NCBI GenBank assembly: GCA_048884925.1
Contig: JBHLQK010000010.1
Location: 1-29,956, forward strand
Direction of reading: 5' to 3'
Length of the DNA stretch: 29,956 bases
Source: SMTZ1-83 sp048884925
Lineage (GTDB): Archaea > Asgardarchaeota > Thorarchaeia > Thorarchaeales > Thorarchaeaceae
Below, piece after piece: positions 1-7,537 of the stretch (position 1 is the stretch's first letter; each line of letters opens with the position of its first letter). The notes beneath the pieces were generated by a model. It did no database searches, was not told the origin of the DNA, and saw only the letters and a program-made list of their open reading frames with translations. The translations under genes were made by a program, and so were the position numbers.

Positions 1-48
1 CGCGTGGATGCGAACAGGTATCCATCCGGGCATGTTGCATTGGAAAAC

Positions 49-80
49 GAAGCAGGGTATGGGGGGGCGGACCCTGTTTC
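49..80. repeat. Hairpin with G-rich loop near the window edge
   Basis: A 10-bp inverted repeat (49-58 against 71-80, one G-U pair) encloses a 12-nt loop that is almost all G. A pyrimidine-rich stretch follows (81-115). It lies just beyond the stop codon of the minus-strand flavoprotein gene. It could be a terminator for whatever lies upstream of the window on the plus strand, or a structured 3' region. I see no credible gene in 1-116; the short open frames there resemble nothing I know. Confidence 0.35.
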
Positions 81-116
81 ACATTTTCTCTCTCCTCCGC
101 CGCCCCTCTCTCAATT

Positions 117-1346
117 CTATAATCCGCTGAGCGCAATAGACTTCAGGTAACCTTTTCCGATGCGAATGACCATGGGCAGAAAATCTGATAGTAAAGTCAT
201 TATATCAGAGACCCCAGCATGACCCTGAATAAGGGCGTTGAGGGTCTTTGCATCAAGCTGCGACAGCACTATCTCCGCAGCATCCAGTGGATCGTTGTGC
301 ATGGAGTACTTGCTCACTGCCCACATGCCTTTTCCAGTGTTCTGGATATTTCGTGCAAGCTTAGATTTACGATACTCCTTCTCATACTCCATAATGCTAC
401 TCCTCGAGAAGTCGTTCTCGTCAACTGCCCTCTTGGCATGTTTCGCGAGGAGTGTCCCCGCATGGAAACAAGTGGTTACGCCGCCGCCTACTATGCTGGA
501 TACCTGTCCTGCCGAGTTCCCGCAGAGTGAAACTCCTGCATCAGTGAATCTGGGAATAATTCCTGCGCAAGGTACGACTCCTCCGTTCTGCAAGGCTATC
601 TTGGAATCTCTGAGCTCGGGGATATGCTTTCTGTACTTCTTCAAAACGTCTAACAATGGGGGTAGCTTATCCCAGTTCTCCTTTGAAGAGGGGACTCTAC
701 CGATGCCTAGATTGACTTCGGTTTCACTCCTTGGGTAGAGCCATAAGTATCCAAGGCCAACATCGCGAGCAACGAAGAAGTATGCAGTTTCAGGGTCAAC
801 ACCCTTGCAGTTCTCAAGTTTCCAGCGAATTCCATAGGAGAGAAGCCACTTGGGATGTGTGAATCCTGCGGTTTCAGAAACCCTGCTGAATGATCCATCA
901 GCTCCTACAGTGAGCCCGCCCCTTTCCTCGTCCGATTTATTGTACTTCACGCCTACAACCTGATTTCCCTCTTTGATGACTGACATCACATGTGCACTAT
1001 ATCTAAACTCTGCACCGTCAGCCTCAGCTCTTTCTCGCATGAGTTTCTGGCACCCATCCTCATCAAGGAGATAGGAATTGCCAAGGAGACCTTTACCCAC
1101 AACAATCTTGCCTCCAGTGTCAAGGCTCTCACCAATTATCTGGGAATACTTGTTTCCGATGTACTCCGAGTCTGGTTTCACTCGGAGCAGTTTCAGAGCG
1201 TTGTCTGTCACCAATTCTCCCATGAGCGAGTCAGTGACCTTCTTCCGTTTTTCAAGTACCAAAGTGCTGAGACCCTTGGCTGCAGCTCTATCTGCAGTCA
1301 TCAATCCTGCAGGACCAGTTCCTACAATAATGAGGTCGTTTGGCAT
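117..1346 (-). CDS. Geranylgeranyl reductase family FAD-dependent oxidoreductase
   Basis: This 409-aa flavoprotein is of the geranylgeranyl reductase/digeranylgeranylglycerophospholipid reductase type. In archaea that family saturates isoprenoid chains of membrane lipids or quinones. The N-terminus carries the dinucleotide-binding GTGPAG motif (residues 9-14), followed by LVLEKRKK. A second FAD-contact motif, GADGSFSR, lies near residue 148. The family signature GYLWLYPRSETEVNLGIG lies near residue 200, and a GGGV-containing FAD segment near residue 285. Length is normal for the family. The ATG at 1346 is preceded by a GGTG ribosome-binding site 8 nt away. The gene is divergent from the beta-helix membrane protein. 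Family membership is clear; the exact lipid substrate cannot be read from the sequence, and related proteins act on other isoprenoids. Confidence 0.88.
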   Translation of the reverse strand: MPNDLIIVGTGPAGLMTADRAAAKGLSTLVLEKRKKVTDSLMGELVTDNALKLLRVKPDSEYIGNKYSQIIGESLDTGGKIVVGKGLLGNSYLLDEDGCQKLMRERAEADGAEFRYSAHVMSVIKEGNQVVGVKYNKSDEERGGLTVGADGSFSRVSETAGFTHPKWLLSYGIRWKLENCKGVDPETAYFFVARDVGLGYLWLYPRSETEVNLGIGRVPSSKENWDKLPPLLDVLKKYRKHIPELRDSKIALQNGGVVPCAGIIPRFTDAGVSLCGNSAGQVSSIVGGGVTTCFHAGTLLAKHAKRAVDENDFSRSSIMEYEKEYRKSKLARNIQNTGKGMWAVSKYSMHNDPLDAAEIVLSQLDAKTLNALIQGHAGVSDIMTLLSDFLPMVIRIGKGYLKSIALSGL

Positions 1347-1442
1347 TCTTCATACACCGTGCCGAATGGCTGCTGCCCTCGTTTTCAGAGCCTCTATATC
1401 TGTTTCCCATGAGGATAAATGACCAAATCTCTGTATTGCTAT

Positions 1443-1463
1443 CCTTAAAATAGGGGACCCTAT
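1443..1463 (+). promoter_or_regulatory. TATA box overlapping a 6-2-6 palindrome
   Basis: CCTTAAAATA at 1443-1452 looks like an archaeal TATA element. It overlaps a perfect inverted repeat, ATAGGG-GA-CCCTAT, at 1450-1463. The predicted transcription start (about 1472) would be some 28 nt upstream of the ATG at 1500. A repressor bound at the palindrome would block TBP/TFB or polymerase. The promoter is reasonable; the operator role is inference. Confidence 0.45.
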
Positions 1464-1499
1464 CTATTTTCAAATCCCTACAGAGAAGAAGGTTGAGCA

Positions 1500-2369
1500 A
1501 TGAGAATACGATCAATAGCCTATGGCATATACTTGGCATTATCGCTCCTTCTGAGCATCACCATCGCAGCCATTCCAGCTATAGCGACTGTTCTCATTGC
1601 TTATGAGCACATTGACTTCCAACTCAACAGAATCGGTTGGCCATTTGTAAACATCGAGAATTTCATTCAGGGGACCTTTGGGGAGATTCTTCCACAGATA
1701 GTATACGACCGCTTCTGGTTCATTGTATTCCTACCCACAGTCTTCTTCATCTGCTATAGTATCTTCCTTGCGTTGCTAGCAATCATGTTCCGTGTGTCAA
1801 GGAGAGGTATTCCCTTCCTCAAAGACGGCTACTATCCCATGGAGACTGAGGAGTGGCTGCTTTACGAGTACTATGAGGTCTTTTACATTCTATACCCATA
1901 CTTTGCGTGGTTCTTCTCAGTCTTCTTTGACGTAAAACCTAGGCACTTATGGTTTGGTGCCAAAATCGGGGATTATACTGTGATAGGCAATGGTCGTCTC
2001 TTCAATCCAGAGAGAACAATAATCGGAGACAACTGCTGGTTTGGCTATGATGCCATTATGAGCGGCCATGTATATGAAGGTGATAGACTTTACCTCAAGA
2101 CAGTCAAATTAGGAAACCGTGTCATTGTTGGGGCGAATGCTGTCATTCTCCCTGGAGCAGATATTGGGGACAATGTAATAGTGGGAGCGAATACTGTCGT
2201 TCCAAAGGACAAGGTTATACCTCCCAATACTATCTGGGTCCATGGAAAAGCCATTCCAAGGCTAGATCGCCAGCCCGAATTCATTAAGCACCAAGTTATT
2301 GGAGGACCGCCGTCTGCATTTCCAGAAGAGGATAGAGGACAGAAAGCTAAACCTTCAGACGAAGACTAG
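1500..2369 (+). CDS. Membrane-anchored left-handed beta-helix (hexapeptide-repeat) protein
   Basis: A 289-aa protein with three hydrophobic segments (about residues 5-33, 72-97 and 122-143) followed by a hexapeptide-repeat domain (about 150-255). The repeats read I/V-G-x-x-x-x, for example AKIGDYTVIGNG, TIIGDNCWFG, VKLGNRVIVGANAVILPG and IGDNVIVGANTVVP, the pattern of a left-handed beta-helix acyltransferase. The charged tail after residue 265 looks disordered. Known relatives are O-acetyl and N-acyl transferases and the C-terminal parts of some peptide-synthetase-like membrane proteins, so transfer of an acyl group to an envelope sugar or lipid is plausible. I see no clear catalytic His, so a scaffold role remains possible. 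ATG at 1500 follows a GGTTGAG sequence. Confidence 0.75.
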   Translation: MRIRSIAYGIYLALSLLLSITIAAIPAIATVLIAYEHIDFQLNRIGWPFVNIENFIQGTFGEILPQIVYDRFWFIVFLPTVFFICYSIFLALLAIMFRVSRRGIPFLKDGYYPMETEEWLLYEYYEVFYILYPYFAWFFSVFFDVKPRHLWFGAKIGDYTVIGNGRLFNPERTIIGDNCWFGYDAIMSGHVYEGDRLYLKTVKLGNRVIVGANAVILPGADIGDNVIVGANTVVPKDKVIPPNTIWVHGKAIPRLDRQPEFIKHQVIGGPPSAFPEEDRGQKAKPSDED

Positions 2370-2411
2370 GGGCCGCCAACTTGGAATTTCACCTATAAAT
2401 GGAGGATTTAC

Positions 2412-2804
2412 ATGAAGCTTTTGATGTTCCATATTACGAATTTCTGGTTTTGTCCCGAAGAAGGTGGTAATTCAGAAGGGACTTCTTTTGATGAAGCGCT
2501 TCTCGCTTGGATTCAATCGGAGATGCATGATGAGGCAGATCGTACTGGTATACTCAGAAAGCTTGTCAAGAACATCAGATGGCTTGCAAAGAAACATGAA
2601 ACCTCACAAATCATTCTGCATTCTTTCGCGCATCTTAGCGACAGCAAATCTACACCTGGGTTTGCTGATGATATCATCCAGGAAACTGCTGAGCGTCTCA
2701 GAGACCGCGAATATGATGTTCATATAGTTCCATTTGGGGCTTTCCACGAGTTCAAAATGCATGTGAAAGGCCCTTCATTAGCTAAGGTCTTCAAAAGTTT
2801 TTGA
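2412..2804 (+). CDS. Stand-alone archaeal threonyl-tRNA synthetase editing domain
   Basis: This 130-aa protein matches the archaeal N-terminal editing domain of threonyl-tRNA synthetase (tRNA-Thr_ED), which hydrolyses Ser mischarged on tRNA-Thr and has a D-aminoacyl-tRNA deacylase-like fold. Visible landmarks are the opening strand MKLLMFHITNFWF, the central ILHSFAHLSDSKS block (about residues 73-85) and the PFGAFHEFKMHVKG block (about 106-120) of the active-site region. Nothing resembling a catalytic or anticodon-binding synthetase domain follows. Free-standing editing domains are known where archaeal ThrRS is split, so it may act in trans on Ser-tRNA-Thr. A GGAGG site sits 6 nt before the ATG. 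It follows the beta-helix gene by 42 bp and may be co-transcribed. The fold assignment is good; activity is inference. Confidence 0.8.
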   Translation: MKLLMFHITNFWFCPEEGGNSEGTSFDEALLAWIQSEMHDEADRTGILRKLVKNIRWLAKKHETSQIILHSFAHLSDSKSTPGFADDIIQETAERLRDREYDVHIVPFGAFHEFKMHVKGPSLAKVFKSF

Positions 2805-2806
2805 GT

Positions 2807-3058
2807 CTAGTTCTGTACAAATGAAAACAAGTCAGGATGCAGCCTTACCTCACAATCTGAGGCATTAGGAACAAATTCGGGGAATGGGATTCTCCTCCTA
2901 TAGTACCACGAGCCCACTCCTTCGCATTTTGAGTTCCTTGGTTTGTAATATCTGCAGTCTTTGCAGGGCATTGTTTCATCCAATGGTTTCTCCACAACTA
3001 CATCAACGAAATCACCCTTGAATCTATCCCAAGTGCGAAGAGTTCTAGTTGCTCTCAT
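2807..3058 (-). CDS. Small cysteine-rich protein, unknown function
   Basis: An 83-aa basic protein with four cysteines in the order C32-x2-C35-x9-C45-x23-C69, the first pair within PCKDCRYYKP. The spacing suggests one zinc or iron-sulfur site. I do not recognise the family. A longer reading begins at a GTG at 3091. The ATG at 3058 is preferred because a clean TATA element (CTTATAAC on the minus strand, 3080-3087) lies inside that extension, exactly 25 nt upstream of the ATG, which implies a leaderless mRNA. It is convergent with the editing-domain gene and divergent from the helicase gene. Confidence 0.6.
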   Translation of the reverse strand: MRATRTLRTWDRFKGDFVDVVVEKPLDETMPCKDCRYYKPRNSKCEGVGSWYYRRRIPFPEFVPNASDCEVRLHPDLFSFVQN

Positions 3059-3079
3059 ACAATTCTGTACTTGTGAAAC

Positions 3080-3087
3080 GTTATAAG
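3080..3087 (-). promoter_or_regulatory. TATA box for the Cys-rich protein, leaderless start
   Basis: The minus strand reads TCTTATAACG here. Its centre is about 25 nt from the ATG at 3058, the normal TATA-to-start-site distance in archaea, so transcription would begin at or next to the start codon. Confidence 0.5.
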
Positions 3088-3155
3088 ACACCCAAAAATT
3101 GATAGCTCAGCATTTGAGATGAGTACTTAACCACTGAAACGGACGAAAAAGCAAG

Positions 3156-4583
3156 ATGCAAGAGAGGCCAAAATACACTCCCAGAGGCTACCAGACATAT
3201 ATTCTAGATCGGATTACCGAGCTCCGGGATACCAATCTCCTCCTCGAGCTAGATTGCGGTCTTGGCAAACGGTTCGTTACTCATCAGATAGTAGCAGAAA
3301 GGTTTCCTGACTTCAAATTCATTATTATTGTGCACTCATCCTCGTCACTCGCAGAAACAATGGACTATCTCAGAGGAGAGTACGGTGGACTGGAGGAGGA
3401 CTTGGGCGAGCTATCCTCACGTGTGGCCTCTCCGAAAAGACCATACATTCTGAAGGAGAAGCGCATAGTTGTAGCAACTCCACAAGTTCTTGCAGGCATG
3501 GCAAAGAAGAACCTGAGTCTGTTTGAGTCGTTTGATGCGATATTGATTAACGAGGTTGACACACTCATCAGGAGGTCTGGTGGACGAACTGCTTTGGTGT
3601 TTCCGTGGCCATCAATACTTGCGCTATTAGGCGATAAGTGGCTTATTGGCATGAGCGGAACTCTTCGCGATGACCACGCGGTCTTTACCAAGGAGCAGCT
3701 TGAGATACGTGACGAATTGAATACTCTGAAGGAACACATTCCAGATGCAGAACTCATCTCCATGGAGGACCTTTATGGAACAGATGTGGAGAGTTTCCTT
3801 GAACCAACATTTCTGACTGTCGGAACTGTGACAGATGTGAAGATTCGGTCAATTGCCACTGTAATGGACGAGCTTATCCGAAATACCAGGGCTGAGATAA
3901 TGGCAGAGCTAGCGGAAGGAGATAACTTGGATTTGGTAGAGGGAGATGCTAGACGAGTGCATATGCTGCTTGAAAGACTGCCCATCACAGAGGAGCTGAA
4001 AGGGCAGTACTCAACACTCCTGATGCTGCGAAAATACATCTATGCGATGCCGCCCAAGCAGTTTCTTAGGATGTTTCACTCAGACCTAATGAAGAAGTAC
4101 TTCAATGTAAGCCAGCTCCGAAGGAACCTTCCTACAGTTTCAGCAAAAGTCACTCGCGTGCTCCAAATCGCATTGAATCATAAGAAGACGCTTGTGCTCA
4201 CTTCCTATCTTGAGATGGTTTCTCAGATTCGAAAAGTGCTTGAAAAGGCTGGTCTTAATGTTCTTGCAATAACGGGACAGACACGTGATAAGGGTGAGGT
4301 TCTAGCTGAGTTCAGGGAGAATCCTGAAACGCATGTACTTGTGATGTCACCAGTTGGCGAGCGTGATCTAGATATCCCTCAGGCTGAGGTCATGGTAATC
4401 TGCGATACGATTAACACAACAAAGACAATGTATCAGAAGATGAAAAGAACTAGAGGCGGGCTTGTAGTACTCCTTGCTTACAGCGGGACCTCTGAGGAAC
4501 GAAAGATCAGAAGGCTGATGCAACGGGTCCTTGAGCGATACCCCTGGTCTACTGCGGTTGTAGAGCACAATTCTCCTCTGTAG
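3156..4583 (+). CDS. Hef/FANCM-like superfamily 2 helicase with degenerate ATPase motifs
   Basis: A 475-aa two-lobe SF2 helicase-like protein. Lobe 1 shows motif I as GLGKR (residues 35-39), the VVATPQ block (105-110), motif II as NEVD (132-135) and motif III as MSGTL (166-170). An alpha-helical insert of about 170 residues separates the lobes, as in the Hef/FANCM clade. Lobe 2 shows KTLVLTS (344-350), motif V VLVMSPVGERDLDIP (394-408) and motif VI QKMKRTRGG (427-435), where Hef proteins usually have QRRGRTGR. Against the consensus, the motif I Thr is Arg, the motif II DEAH is NEVD, and motif VI has lost its first Arg. No nuclease domain follows. It may be a weak or inactive ATPase that recognises branched DNA, or a divergent active one. 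TACTTAAC at 3122-3129 could be its TATA box. Confidence 0.75.
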   Translation: MQERPKYTPRGYQTYILDRITELRDTNLLLELDCGLGKRFVTHQIVAERFPDFKFIIIVHSSSSLAETMDYLRGEYGGLEEDLGELSSRVASPKRPYILKEKRIVVATPQVLAGMAKKNLSLFESFDAILINEVDTLIRRSGGRTALVFPWPSILALLGDKWLIGMSGTLRDDHAVFTKEQLEIRDELNTLKEHIPDAELISMEDLYGTDVESFLEPTFLTVGTVTDVKIRSIATVMDELIRNTRAEIMAELAEGDNLDLVEGDARRVHMLLERLPITEELKGQYSTLLMLRKYIYAMPPKQFLRMFHSDLMKKYFNVSQLRRNLPTVSAKVTRVLQIALNHKKTLVLTSYLEMVSQIRKVLEKAGLNVLAITGQTRDKGEVLAEFRENPETHVLVMSPVGERDLDIPQAEVMVICDTINTTKTMYQKMKRTRGGLVVLLAYSGTSEERKIRRLMQRVLERYPWSTAVVEHNSPL

Positions 4584-4595
4584 ATGAATTGTCCA

Positions 4596-5543
4596 CTATT
4601 TGCTGCCTGTAAATGTGACAGAGAGCAAGTTTAGCAAGGACTCCTGGAAACTGGGATCAACCTTGGACTGCACGTACCGACATATCTCGATGAATTGGTT
4701 CGTTCTTGAATCAGCATCTTCATGGGTGCCAATGATCTTTTTGGCGCTCTTGCTTAGATTTCTGACAATTGTTTTTGCATTCTTGTACTCGCCTAGAATC
4801 TTGTCCGAATCCTGCTCAATCCGTTGAATTTGGCTCTTGACTCGTATATCTGCAAGATCGTCACTTCCAAGCGATTTCACCATGTCCATTATCACATCCA
4901 AAATCCCATTGTGCAACCCAGCGATAAGTGCCTCTACCTCATACGCGGTGAACTTCACCGTTGTAGATTCATCTGTTAACTTCCACTTGAGATCGCTACT
5001 TCTATTGACTGTGAGTCTTCTGCTTCCGATGACTATCATCTCATCATAGAATCTGCTGTCTAAACTCCCTTGGACAGCAGTCTTCACAAGCGCTGCCTCC
5101 GAAATCTTAAGATTTATTGTTTGACCCCCATTCATGACAGCCAGACAGTAGCCTTGTTTTGGTTCCATCTTCTTAACATAGTCCGATGCAGGGGCAACCT
5201 CCACAGGCGGCAAATGCTTCAGCTTCTCAGCCAGTTCCCTTACTTCAGCTTCTGTGCATATGTAGGTCTGCCTATCTCCCGAGATTGATATTATACCATC
5301 TTCGGCCCGCTCGAAATCAATCTTATTTCCGCCTCCGACATCCGTTGTTTTATGATATGTCTGCTTGTAGCTTCTGGCTGTTTGTGCGAGCTTTTCAAGC
5401 GCGGCAGCAATCATGTGAGCCTCTCCATATCCGAGGGTGATTTCGGCAACACCATCTGTGCCGCGTCCAATTCCCACGGCTCCATCAGTCCTTATTTTGA
5501 CGTACATCTCGCCAACCACCACTGCATCCAGTGACTGAAACAT
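4596..5543 (-). CDS. Unknown protein with four similar beta-strand/helix units and a helical tail
   Basis: A 315-aa protein I do not recognise. By eye it contains four units of a short beta meander followed by one amphipathic helix: residues 14-57 (helix GEAHMIAAALEKLAQTAR), 73-110 (TEAEVRELAEKLKHL), 131-157 (SEAALVKTAV) and 174-217 (TAYEVEALIAGLHNGI). Each helix begins after an S/T or G-E/Y-x cap. The last 95 residues are charged and helical, with heptad-like segments (230-270) suggesting oligomerisation. No signal peptide or membrane segment is present. It is convergent with the helicase gene, 12 bp away. The upstream region holds a 12-bp palindrome and a bidirectional AT-rich TATA-like element. 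Confidence 0.6.
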   Translation of the reverse strand: MFQSLDAVVVGEMYVKIRTDGAVGIGRGTDGVAEITLGYGEAHMIAAALEKLAQTARSYKQTYHKTTDVGGGNKIDFERAEDGIISISGDRQTYICTEAEVRELAEKLKHLPPVEVAPASDYVKKMEPKQGYCLAVMNGGQTINLKISEAALVKTAVQGSLDSRFYDEMIVIGSRRLTVNRSSDLKWKLTDESTTVKFTAYEVEALIAGLHNGILDVIMDMVKSLGSDDLADIRVKSQIQRIEQDSDKILGEYKNAKTIVRNLSKSAKKIIGTHEDADSRTNQFIEICRYVQSKVDPSFQESLLNLLSVTFTGSK

Positions 5544-5557
5544 AGAAAACTATTCCG

Positions 5558-5569
5558 GCACAATTGTGC
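5558..5569. promoter_or_regulatory. Perfect 12-bp palindrome GCACAATTGTGC
   Basis: A perfect dyad lies 15 nt upstream of the start of the four-unit protein (5543) and downstream of its likely TATA element (minus-strand GATTATATTAG near 5599-5609). The position suits a repressor operator. No regulator can be named. Confidence 0.4.
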
Positions 5570-5599
5570 TCGGATTCAGGGTTCGCCAAATCCCAATTC

Positions 5600-5609
5600 T
5601 AATATAATC
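5600..5609. promoter_or_regulatory. AT-rich TATA-like element between divergent genes
   Basis: TAATATAATC reads as a TATA element in both directions. On the plus strand its centre is about 31 nt before the microprotein ATG at 5635. On the minus strand a start near 5575 would give a leader of about 30 nt for the gene starting at 5543. Confidence 0.35.
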
Positions 5610-5634
5610 CCTGCCATAAGTCGAACTGATAGCT

Positions 5635-5805
5635 ATGGATGGTGAGAGAATTGATCCTACTATTAAGAACAATGCATCTCCTAATGCGCAATATAGCTGC
5701 CCATTCTGCAATAATCAGAATTCTCGAAAGGGCACAGCGATGCAGCTATCATTACTGATAGCACCAGCATTGCTTCTTCTGATACTTCTTTTCTCAATTA
5801 CATGA
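5635..5805 (+). CDS. 56-aa tail-anchored CPFC microprotein
   Basis: A 56-codon frame from ATG 5635 to TGA 5803-5805. The N-terminal half is polar and contains YSCPFCNN (C22 and C25), half of a zinc-ribbon motif. Residues 36-55 form one strongly hydrophobic helix ending at the stop, the layout of a tail-anchored membrane protein. A TATA-like element lies about 31 nt upstream. It precedes three larger genes that also combine zinc ribbons with transmembrane helices, which supports its being real rather than a chance frame. With one CxxC it would need to dimerise, or pair with another protein, to bind metal. It could also be a degraded remnant of a larger zinc-ribbon protein. Confidence 0.45.
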   Translation: MDGERIDPTIKNNASPNAQYSCPFCNNQNSRKGTAMQLSLLIAPALLLLILLFSIT

Positions 5806-5901
5806 GTAGACTATTAAATGAAATACATACCTTCGTGACTAATAGCACGAATCGAGATGGACCAGAAATGCAGAAGATCAAGTGCCTTCTGCGTTCATGT
5901 T

Positions 5902-6261
5902 CTAAATCTCGTCATCTACTTCGAAGGCTATCCCGCCGATTTCCTTTGTTTCTAGACCAATGCCAATTTTATGTGGCCCAGCTGGGAGAGGATCTGCCTT
6001 CACATGAATCTCAACTTCGACTCCCACCTTGATGATGAAAGTGTTCGATTCCGTGACTTCTGCTGCGCTGACCTCTCCATCCTGGGACTTGATTAGGGTT
6101 CTATCGAGCGAATACTCATTACCATCTACAGTGACCGGCGACATAGCAGTCGCAGTTCCGTTGGATAGAGAGTTCTTAATCTTAAAACTGAAGCCATCAT
6201 CTAGGTTGGAGAGGCTATTCTTAACGTACAGTCTCTTCAGGATGCTTGCAGGTATCTTCAT
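5902..6261 (-). CDS. Small beta-rich protein, unknown function
   Basis: A protein of about 119 residues starting MKIPASILKRLYVKNSL. It has alternating hydrophobic residues through most of its length (for example GFSFKIKNSLSN, NTFIIKVGVEVEIHVKA, GPHKIGIGLETKEIGGIAFEV), which predicts an all-beta sandwich. There are no cysteines, signal peptide or membrane helix. A longer reading from a TTG at 6297 is rejected because that TTG lies in a palindrome. ATG 6261 starts the conserved-looking segment, although its ribosome-binding site is weak. It lies head to head with the zinc-ribbon membrane protein gene. I do not recognise the family. Confidence 0.6.
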   Translation of the reverse strand: MKIPASILKRLYVKNSLSNLDDGFSFKIKNSLSNGTATAMSPVTVDGNEYSLDRTLIKSQDGEVSAAEVTESNTFIIKVGVEVEIHVKADPLPAGPHKIGIGLETKEIGGIAFEVDDEI

Positions 6262-6290
6262 TCTTTCTTCATGCCTCCAATGAGGTTCTT

Positions 6291-6308
6291 GAGCCAAGCT
6301 TTTGGCTC
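6291..6308. repeat. 7-4-7 palindrome between divergent genes
   Basis: A perfect 7-bp inverted repeat (GAGCCAA at 6291-6297, TTGGCTC at 6302-6308) with a 4-nt centre lies between the divergent genes at 6261 and 6467. It could be an operator. It also creates a TTG-Ala-Gln start in each direction, which inflates both open frames. A TATA-like CTTTTATAG follows at 6311-6319 on the plus strand. Confidence 0.4.
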
Positions 6309-6466
6309 AATCTTTTATAGGTTCCGAACAGTATCTAGAACGAGAATACCCGCAATTTGTACATCAAAATCATCTATGGGACTGTCTTCTCAATCCAGAG
6401 AATGATTCCATCTACACATCATCTATTCTGCGGGTGATAAAGCATGCCAATGGATTGTTGGAATAT

Positions 6467-7537
6467 ATGACAACAGCAGAAGATTCTCAGAAACTGGTCC
6501 AATATCGCTGTGAGGTCTGCAATGCACCGTATCCGCTTGGGGCAGATGATGTCATCTCAACTTGCCCTTATTGTGGCTACACGTTCATCGTGGACGGTGG
6601 CGAGATGAAGACACACTTGCTTCTGAACAACAAGCTGAAGAGAGAAGGAGTGGTAAAGGCTGTCTCGGATTGGATACATTTTGCGGCCTCGAAATCAGTG
6701 GGCAAGGGTGTCTCAAAGGATATTGAACTAGGCGATCCAGTACTTCAATGGATTCCAATCTTCCGAGTGAAGGCATCGAGCCAAACATATCACTTTGGGG
6801 CTGAGCAAAAGGGTAGTGGCAAGAACAAACACTGGGTCAAGGTCGAGGGACGTGATTCTGGTAAAATCACTGAATGGGTGCTTGCTAGGAGATATGCGGC
6901 AACATTTGGTATCAAGGAGTTCATGGAATCTCTCGAAGATAAGGACTCGAAGGCTTTTTCCATAGACCTCACCGATAATGCGCCAGTACTCAATGCGGAG
7001 ATTGCTGATACTGATGCTCCAGTCCGTGCCAAACATCAAAAATCGGAGAGAGACCGTGCAGAGCTAAACGAGAAGGTGGAGAAGCTATTCGATTACAGGT
7101 TGGACATGGAAATCGAAGATTGCACTTATCTTCATGCCCCATATTGGTTGATTAGATATGAATATCGTGGAGGCACTTTTCGTGTCGCAGTTTCCGGGGC
7201 AACGGGGAAAGTTGTTCTTGGTGAATTACCTGTCACCAAGACCTATCGAGTGAAGAAGTGGTTCTCAAGCGTGTTCATGCTGGTCGCAGCAGCACTTCTC
7301 ATTCAAGGAACACCCTATATCACATTACTCATTCTAACGGCTGATTCATCTGATGGTGAAGTCTTTCTCATCCCAGTAGCTATGTTCATTCTGGGGATTA
7401 TTCTGTGGGCTGGGTCCATCCAGATGATAGGAGGAGTTCTGAAGTATGAGATCCAATTGACAGCAGATGGAGAGGAACGTGACGAAGGATTCTCCTTTGG
7501 CGATTCTCTAAAGGATTTTGGAGGTAGGTTCTCATGA
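6467..7537 (+). CDS. N-terminal zinc ribbon, C-terminal transmembrane protein (paralogue 1)
   Basis: From ATG 6467 the protein has 356 residues. A zinc ribbon opens it (C15-x2-C18 and C33-x2-C36, as RCEVCNAPYPLG and CPYCGYTF). A soluble central region follows, with a charged segment near 190-210. Then comes a strand-rich block that ends in a GATGKV motif, and two transmembrane helices (about 260-285 and 295-320). The short tail is cytosolic if the ribbon is. An in-frame TTG at 6302 would add 55 residues, but it lies in a palindrome and a TATA-like element falls inside the extension. The next gene overlaps by ATGA and is a paralogue with the same layout. TFIIB-type zinc-ribbon membrane proteins of this plan are widespread but uncharacterised. 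A sensor or scaffold at the membrane is possible; no enzyme motif is seen. Confidence 0.7.
   Translation: MTTAEDSQKLVQYRCEVCNAPYPLGADDVISTCPYCGYTFIVDGGEMKTHLLLNNKLKREGVVKAVSDWIHFAASKSVGKGVSKDIELGDPVLQWIPIFRVKASSQTYHFGAEQKGSGKNKHWVKVEGRDSGKITEWVLARRYAATFGIKEFMESLEDKDSKAFSIDLTDNAPVLNAEIADTDAPVRAKHQKSERDRAELNEKVEKLFDYRLDMEIEDCTYLHAPYWLIRYEYRGGTFRVAVSGATGKVVLGELPVTKTYRVKKWFSSVFMLVAAALLIQGTPYITLLILTADSSDGEVFLIPVAMFILGIILWAGSIQMIGGVLKYEIQLTADGEERDEGFSFGDSLKDFGGRFS

Noticed and set aside
5802..6032. 76-codon plus-strand frame opposite the small beta-rich protein
   Set aside because: It lies mostly antisense to a better-supported gene and shows no domain pattern.
6302..6466. 55-residue N-terminal extension of the zinc-ribbon membrane protein from a TTG
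   Set aside because: The TTG is part of a palindrome that also makes a TTG on the other strand. A TATA-like element lies inside the extension, and the zinc ribbon begins naturally after ATG 6467.
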